Assembly (NCBI RefSeq): GCF_001620365.2
Contig: NZ_LQMT02000052.1
Coordinates: 9,950 to 73,949 of the forward strand
Direction of reading: 5' to 3'
Source: Amycolatopsis keratiniphila subsp. keratiniphila
GTDB taxonomy: Bacteria > Actinomycetota > Actinomycetes > Mycobacteriales > Pseudonocardiaceae
Length of the DNA: 64,000 nucleotides
Below the pieces are notes generated by a model. That model worked only from the letters and a program-made list of their open reading frames with translations, made no database searches and was not told the DNA's origin. Position 1 is the first letter of the stretch. Every line of letters begins with the position of its first letter. Position numbers and translations under genes: made by a program. This document shows positions 59,270 through 64,000 of this stretch, one piece after another.

Positions 59270-59481
59270 GCGTTTGCAGGTGAACCCGCGACCGCGATCG
59301 ACGTCGGCAGGGCGCTCGCTGGTAAAGCACGTCACGACGGCGGATCGGGCGCCCTGCCACCGCGATAGCGGGGCCTTCGGCCGGGCGGGTTCACGCGTAT
59401 GGCACTTTCCGAGTACACCTCCGCTCCGCGGTCACTCTCTGAGGCACTGGTTTCGTCGGTGCGCTGTCGTAGGGTGGATCC

Positions 59482-59754
59482 ATGGACAAGAAACAGTTCA
59501 CCGCGAAGCTGCTCAAGAGCCCGGAGAAGGGCGGCTGGACGTACGTGATCATGCCCGGCTCCGCCGAGTTCTTCGGCACCAGGGGACTGGTCAAGGTACG
59601 CGGGACGATCGACGGGCACCCGTTCCGGAGTTCGTTCATGGCGCTGGGGGACGGCACCCACAAGCTGCCGGTGAAGGCCGACGTGCGCAAGGCGATCGGC
59701 AAAGAGGAGGGTGACACCGTCGACATCGTGCTGCTCGAAAGGCTCGAGGGCTGA
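59482..59754 (+). CDS. DUF1905 domain protein
   Basis: The 90-residue protein matches DUF1905, a small beta barrel (FTAKLLKSPEKGGWTYVIMP, then KADVRKAIGKEEGDTV). The function is unknown; relatives are often fused to YdeI-type domains. The next gene starts one base after its stop. The 212 bases upstream hold no other gene. Confidence 0.9.
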   Translation: MDKKQFTAKLLKSPEKGGWTYVIMPGSAEFFGTRGLVKVRGTIDGHPFRSSFMALGDGTHKLPVKADVRKAIGKEEGDTVDIVLLERLEG

Positions 59755-59755
59755 G

Positions 59756-60223
59756 TTGGCCACCGCATGGAAGCCGTCCCCGGTCATCAAGATCTACGAG
59801 GCGCTCGGCGCGGTGGCCGACGGGCGGGTCGAGATCGACGGTGACACGGCACGCGTGACGTCGTCGGACAAGGCCAAGACCTACGACGTCCGCCACGATC
59901 CGGCCGCGGGATCGATCACGGCCAACGACAACGGGTCCTACTGGCAGGGATACCTCGGGTACCCGGGCATCGCGTATCTGATGGAGCGCGGCGTGCTCGC
60001 CTACGACGGCGGCCTCACCGCCGGGCTGGCCGGTGTGCCGTGGAAGGAACTCGCCACCCGGTACCGCAATGACTGGGCGAAGGTGGAGAAGCACGTTCGC
60101 GAAGACCTGTCCGAGAAGGGAGTGGATCTGGACCGGTTCGACGCCGGGCTCGCGGAGATTTCGAGCCGGCTGGAGGAATTGGCGCTCACCAAGCTTTCCC
60201 CGCGGCTGCGTCCGCCGAAGTGA
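59756..60223 (+). CDS. conserved actinomycete protein of unknown function
   Basis: The 155-residue protein contains WKPSPVIKIYEALGAV and NGSYWQGYLGYP, a pattern I know from other actinomycetes without a function. The start is a TTG at 59756 with GAGGG five bases upstream, one base after the DUF1905 stop, so the two are coupled. Confidence 0.78.
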   Translation: MATAWKPSPVIKIYEALGAVADGRVEIDGDTARVTSSDKAKTYDVRHDPAAGSITANDNGSYWQGYLGYPGIAYLMERGVLAYDGGLTAGLAGVPWKELATRYRNDWAKVEKHVREDLSEKGVDLDRFDAGLAEISSRLEELALTKLSPRLRPPK

Positions 60224-60239
60224 TCGAGGTGTTCTTCGC

Positions 60240-60270
60240 TTGACCTTGACTTAAGTCGAGGTCTTAGCGT
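60240..60270 (+). promoter_or_regulatory. MerR-type promoter with 19-bp spacer
   Basis: TTGACC (60240-60245) and TAGCGT (60265-60270) are separated by 19 bases. A near-perfect dyad (60242-60263, arms GACCTTGACTT / AAGTCGAGGTC, two mismatched positions) fills the spacer. Long spacers with a central dyad are the hallmark of MerR-activated promoters. No MerR gene is in the window. Confidence 0.7.
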
Positions 60271-60312
60271 GAGCCGGGTCAAGATCCCCGGGCACGTGAG
60301 GAGAACATCCCG

Positions 60313-61722
60313 ATGGCTGTTTCGCTGGAACGGCGGGCGAACACGGTCCCGCCGCCGGACAAGGTTCCGGCCGAGGCCTGGCGGATGGCCTGGGTGATCG
60401 TGCTCGGCGCGTTCATGACCATGCTGGACACCACGGTCCTCGCGGTCGGGGCCGAGACGCTCACCCGCGAGCTCGGCGCCGGAATCGCTGCCGTGCAATG
60501 GGTTTTCACCGCGTACCTGGTCGCGCTGGCGGTCGCGTTGCCGTTGTGCGGCTGGCTCAGCCGCCGCTTCGGCGCGGGCCGGGTGTGGCTGGTGTCGCTG
60601 GCGGCGTTCACCGTGGCTTCGGTGCTGTGCGCGCTGGCCGGGAACGTCGGCTGGCTGATCGGGCTGCGGGTGCTGCAAGGCCTCGCCGCCGGTCTGTTGC
60701 TGCCCGCCGGGCAAACGGTGCTCGGCCAGGCGGTCGGTCCCGCCCGGCTCGGCCGTGTCATGGGGACGCTGGGCATCGTGATGAGCGTCGGCCCGACGTT
60801 CGGTCCGGTCCTCGGCGGGGTCCTGCTGCGCGGCCTCTCCTGGGAATGGCTGTTCCTGATCAACATCCCGGTCGGCGCGATCGCGCTGTTCCTCGGGCTG
60901 CGACTGGTGCCTCGCGGTGAGAAGGGCACGGCGACCCGGCCGGACTGGCTCGGCTTCGTCCTGGTGAGCGCGGGAATCCCGGCGTTGCTGTACGGGCTCA
61001 CCACCTGGGGTGAGGGTGGCGAGGAATTCGGCGCGGGAGTGCTGGTGCCGCTCGTCGCCGGGGTCGTGCTGATGGCGCTGTTCGTCCGGCGGTCATGGGG
61101 CCGGGAGAACCCGGTCATGGACCTGACGTTGTTCTCCAGTCGCGTCTACACCGCTGCGGTCGCGCTGTCCTTCTTCGCCGCACCCGCGTTGTTCGGCGCG
61201 CTTTTCCTGCTGCCGCTGTACTTCCAGGTGCTGGGCGGGAGCGGGGTCGTCGAGACGGGGCTGCTGCTGATGGGGCTCGGACTCGGTTCTGCGATCGCGT
61301 TGCCGATCTCCGGCAAGCTCACCGACCGCTACGGCGCGGGCCTGGTCGCCGCCTGGGGGAGTGTCGCGACGCTCGCCACCACCGTCCCGTTCGCCATCGG
61401 CGGTTTCCCGCCCGACGGTGCCGTCGTGCAGATCCTGTTGCTGGCCAGGGGAATCGCCGTGGCCTTCCTGCTGATGCCCGCGACGACGGCCGGATACGCG
61501 GCCGTCACCAAGGACCAGTTGCCCGACGCCGCCGCGCAGATCAACATCGTCAGCCGGGTCGGCGGCGCCGCCGGGACCGCCCTGTTCGCCGTCGTGCTGG
61601 CGAATCTGTTGCCCGCGGGCGCGGATGCGGCCTTCCGCGCGACGTTCTGGTGGCTCACCGCCGCGGCCGCGGTCGCCGCCGTGCTGGGCGCGAGGCTCTG
61701 GTGGGTGACGCGCCGCGCGTGA
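60313..61722 (+). CDS. MFS multidrug exporter, DHA2 (EmrB/QacA) type
   Basis: The 469-residue protein has fourteen predicted helices with MLDTTVLAVGAETL, CGWLSRRFGAGRVW and GVLLRGLSWEWLFLINIP. Broad drug export is likely. The ATG at 60313 is preceded by GAGG. Its promoter at 60240-60270 looks MerR-controlled, so it is probably induced by drug or oxidative signals. Confidence 0.94.
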   Translation: MAVSLERRANTVPPPDKVPAEAWRMAWVIVLGAFMTMLDTTVLAVGAETLTRELGAGIAAVQWVFTAYLVALAVALPLCGWLSRRFGAGRVWLVSLAAFTVASVLCALAGNVGWLIGLRVLQGLAAGLLLPAGQTVLGQAVGPARLGRVMGTLGIVMSVGPTFGPVLGGVLLRGLSWEWLFLINIPVGAIALFLGLRLVPRGEKGTATRPDWLGFVLVSAGIPALLYGLTTWGEGGEEFGAGVLVPLVAGVVLMALFVRRSWGRENPVMDLTLFSSRVYTAAVALSFFAAPALFGALFLLPLYFQVLGGSGVVETGLLLMGLGLGSAIALPISGKLTDRYGAGLVAAWGSVATLATTVPFAIGGFPPDGAVVQILLLARGIAVAFLLMPATTAGYAAVTKDQLPDAAAQINIVSRVGGAAGTALFAVVLANLLPAGADAAFRATFWWLTAAAAVAAVLGARLWWVTRRA

Positions 61723-61728
61723 CCTCGT

Positions 61729-61914
61729 GAGTGGTGAGGACCGTTCTATTGAGAGGTAAGGCAAACGTGGCGTAGGTGGCCGGCGCGGATGAGCGACCGG
61801 GGCGAAGGCTCCCTTCACCGCATTAGACGCGGCGAAGGGAGCCTTCACCCCACCATCGACCCGCCCGCGACCACGACACCTTCGCCTTACCGCTCAAGAA
61901 CCGTCCTTACCACT
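61729..61914. repeat. nested inverted repeats between convergent genes
   Basis: An outer imperfect repeat pairs the stretch starting GAGTGGTGAGGACCGTTCT (61729) with its inverse ending CCGTCCTTACCACT (61914), through GGTAAGGC/GCCTTACC. Inside it an inner hairpin (61799-61851, GGCGAAGGCTCCCTTC with its inverse) is embedded. The layout suggests one palindromic element inserted into another. Confidence 0.7.
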
Positions 61915-61928
61915 GACGAGGCCCAATG

Positions 61929-63425
61929 TCAGCCGCAGTGTTCGGACGGGCTGTCGTACTTGATCCCGCCCGCGGAACCGCCCCATTTCACGCATTTGCC
62001 CGCCGCGGCCGCCCGCACCGGACCGGCGAACCACGAGAACGAGCCCGAGTCGGTGATCCGGGCCGACCCCGACACCTCGAGGTAGGCCGACGTCGCGGTC
62101 GCGGTGCCCGCCGCCTCGCTCTTCATCGTGCTGACACAGTTCTGTCCGTTGGAAGCGTTGTAGGACAGGTAAACCGTGCCTGCCGTCCCGAGGGGCGCCG
62201 AGTCGATCACGCCGTAGCCGCCACCGCACACCGGAGCGCCGAGGGTCGTCTCGGTGACGGTCGAGAAGCGGATGGTCTCGTTGGCGTTGCCCGCCGGGCC
62301 CGCCTCGTACAGCACGCCGACGGAGCCCGACGAAAGCTGGACCATGTCGGAATACGCGGCATCACCGCTCCACACCAGGGTTCCGGCGGAGTTGCCCTGC
62401 CAGTTCGCGCCCTCGTCGAACGACGACCGCACGACGAGTTCCTTGCGGCGGTCGCAGACCGACGGCGCGGCGAACAGGATCCGGTTGTACTTGCCCGCCT
62501 TGTCGGTCGCGGTCATCCGCGCGGTCGAGGCCTGTACCACCGGCGTGATCAAGTCCTCCTCGAAGGTGAACTTGGTGGAGAAGCTCGCGCCACCATCGGA
62601 ACTGATGGCGTAGGCACGGTTCTTCGCGCCACCACTCAAACACTTGTCGTCGTTATTGGCCTGGTTGCGCGCCGCGGCGTAGACCCGCCCGTCGAGCAGT
62701 TCGGTGACGCTGATCTCCTGCGGGTTGAGCCCGGCCGTCGTCGCCGGGGTGTCGGTGGCGCCGCGCTTCCAGGTGACCCCCTGGTCGTCGCTGTAGATGA
62801 GCGCGCCGCTGTTCTTGCCGTCGACGGTGTAGCTCATCCCGGCGACGATCCGGCCGGCGTGCGCGCCGCGCGTCAGCACGATGCCGTGCGACGGACCGGT
62901 CGCGAGCCAGCCCGGCGCGGTGGCGAACCCGAGCTGCGTGGTGAGCACCTTCGGCGCGGTCCACGTCTTGCCGTGGTCGTCGCTGATCGAGACACGCGGA
63001 ATCCGGTTGCAGTCTGGGTTCTTGACGCATTCCATCACCGAGAGCAGCACGATCCGCCCGGTGGAGGGGATCACGATCGGCGTCGGGTTTCCTTTGGTGT
63101 CACCGAAACCTTCGATGACGATCTTCGGTGCGCTCCAGGTCTTCCCGTTGTCGGCGGAGCGTTTCACGACGAGATCGATGTCGCCGCGGTCGTTGCAGAA
63201 GCCGGCGCCGCCGTTGCGGCCTTCGGCGAACGCGAGCAGTTCGCCGTTGTTCGCCTTGACGATGGCGGGGATTCTGAAGCAGTCGTAACCTTCTGTTTTC
63301 TGTTTGTACACCACCGTGTTCCCTACGGCGGCGGTCGAGGCGAATGAGGTGACCGGGAAGGCGCCGACCGCCGCGATGGCGACGAGGGCCGCGAACAGGC
63401 CCTGAGCGACGCGAGAGATCTTCAA
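61929..63425 (-). CDS. secreted exo-alpha-sialidase (BNR repeat)
   Basis: The 498-residue protein has a signal peptide (about 1-30, ending SFAS). FRIP, containing the first arginine of the triad, is near residue 49, and five Asp-box motifs follow (SADNGKTW, SDDHGKTW, SDDQGVTW, SSDGGASF, SFDEGANW). It should remove terminal sialic acids outside the cell. The start is a TTG at 63425 with GGAG seven bases upstream; upstream ATGs give an N-terminus too long for a signal peptide. Several cysteines suggest disulfides. Confidence 0.92.
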   Translation of the reverse strand: MKISRVAQGLFAALVAIAAVGAFPVTSFASTAAVGNTVVYKQKTEGYDCFRIPAIVKANNGELLAFAEGRNGGAGFCNDRGDIDLVVKRSADNGKTWSAPKIVIEGFGDTKGNPTPIVIPSTGRIVLLSVMECVKNPDCNRIPRVSISDDHGKTWTAPKVLTTQLGFATAPGWLATGPSHGIVLTRGAHAGRIVAGMSYTVDGKNSGALIYSDDQGVTWKRGATDTPATTAGLNPQEISVTELLDGRVYAAARNQANNDDKCLSGGAKNRAYAISSDGGASFSTKFTFEEDLITPVVQASTARMTATDKAGKYNRILFAAPSVCDRRKELVVRSSFDEGANWQGNSAGTLVWSGDAAYSDMVQLSSGSVGVLYEAGPAGNANETIRFSTVTETTLGAPVCGGGYGVIDSAPLGTAGTVYLSYNASNGQNCVSTMKSEAAGTATATSAYLEVSGSARITDSGSFSWFAGPVRAAAAGKCVKWGGSAGGIKYDSPSEHCG

Positions 63426-63598
63426 GGGATTGCTCCGTCCTGGATGGTTTCCGGGTGACGGGGCATCAGCGTCCATTTCGGTCGTACAAGGCGCGTACAA
63501 CCGGTCTCGCGTTCTGTGTCAGGTGACGCAGAACGACGGTCCTTTTCCTGCCAAGCTCGATCCCGCCGACACGGGGCGAGATCGAGAGGGGGAGGGCG

Positions 63599-64000
63599 AT
63601 GAAGGTGTTCGATCCGGAGGGGCGCGAATGGGCGGTCGATCGCCGGTTCGCCCCGTGGCGCCGGTGGGTCCAGCCGTTCGCTGGGCTCGCCGGCGGCTAC
63701 CGGCACTACAAGCTCACCCCGGACTGGGGGCTCTACCTCGACGACGAACCCAAGGCTCGAGACGAGGTCGAAGACAACGGACCTCTGGACAAGGTGGCGA
63801 CGGGCGCTTTCGGGCTGCTGGTCTTCTTGGAAGCACTCGTGCATGTCCCGATGTACTTGCTGCTGGGGCTCTTCTTGATGCCGTTCCTGGTGCTGGAATT
63901 GCTGTGCCAGGGTGTCGCGGGACTCGTCGCCATGGGCGTGCGCCGGTTCCGGAGGGCGCCGGTCCGCGTCGACGTCCTCGCCTGGCACAAGAAGCAGAGC
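63599..64000 (+). CDS. membrane protein, partial at the window edge
   Basis: The first 134 codons are visible and the frame is still open at 64000. The protein begins MKVFDPEGREWAVDRRFAPW, has a charged N-terminal part and a long hydrophobic segment around residues 72-105, likely two helices. It matches no family I can name. The ATG has GGGGGAGGG four bases upstream. Confidence 0.75.
   Translation, partial: MKVFDPEGREWAVDRRFAPWRRWVQPFAGLAGGYRHYKLTPDWGLYLDDEPKARDEVEDNGPLDKVATGAFGLLVFLEALVHVPMYLLLGLFLMPFLVLELLCQGVAGLVAMGVRRFRRAPVRVDVLAWHKKQS

Overview
The window is high-GC DNA with GTG and TTG starts, tightly overlapping operons, SARP and MmyB-type regulators, F420- and DUF-rich gene content and many intergenic palindromes. 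This points to a filamentous actinomycete of the Pseudonocardiaceae, most likely Amycolatopsis (inferred from gene content and palindrome style, not proven). No rRNA, tRNA or CRISPR array was seen.

Region 1 (168-15564) is a compact secondary-metabolite cluster without PKS or NRPS modules. Its diagnostic core is an aldolase of the 2-amino-3,7-dideoxy-heptulosonate synthase type (12787-13596) coupled to a type II dehydroquinate synthase (11687-12790). This is the GriI/GriH pair that makes 3-amino-4-hydroxybenzoate. Around it lie two stand-alone adenylating enzymes, a two-component HpaB-type phenol hydroxylase with its flavin reductase, an O-methyltransferase, an FAD/NAD(P)-binding enzyme, an SDR, an MFS exporter, two SARP activators and an XRE/MmyB regulator. 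Six tailoring genes form one overlapping operon (7721 to 168). Two promoter regions share a 15-bp-period repeat that may be the cluster operator.

Region 2 (15998-21151) is an accessory island. It holds an XRE protein fused to a terpenoid-cyclase-like helical toroid, a cupin and a divergent dCTP-deaminase-like protein in one operon, followed by a membrane protein with a PLD-like domain. Divergent from these are a Cys-rich small protein and a stand-alone domain resembling the N-terminal part of FtsK/TraB conjugation motors.

Region 3 (21057-44991) is mostly chromosomal: a methyltransferase and DUF998 protein, a secreted M14 carboxypeptidase, a J-domain/NERD nuclease-like protein, a hydrolase, a three-gene envelope operon, an amino-acid permease with an atypical ROK protein, an FMN reductase, a DrrAB-type exporter with a small ORF between its genes, a large AAA ATPase regulator, a P450, an AlkB homologue, an ASCH-domain protein, a secreted jelly-roll protein, a pseudouridine synthase, an AbiEi-like protein and a MarR regulator with a clear operator.

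Region 4 (45524-48751) is a rearrangement scar. It has a truncated YceI-like gene, the tail of an integrase, a methyltransferase, and a LuxR-family ATPase regulator broken by several frameshifts.

Region 5 (48741-64000) carries a type II thioesterase, an LLM oxidoreductase, two drug-efflux MFS pumps (one behind a MerR-type promoter), a DUF1015 protein, a LigC/Prim-Pol repair operon, a CobW-type GTPase, a bacterial nitric oxide synthase followed by a flavodoxin, small DUF proteins, a secreted sialidase and a partial membrane protein at the right edge. A family of about 53-bp palindromes built on a GCGAAAGCCACTTTCGC arm occurs five times between genes.
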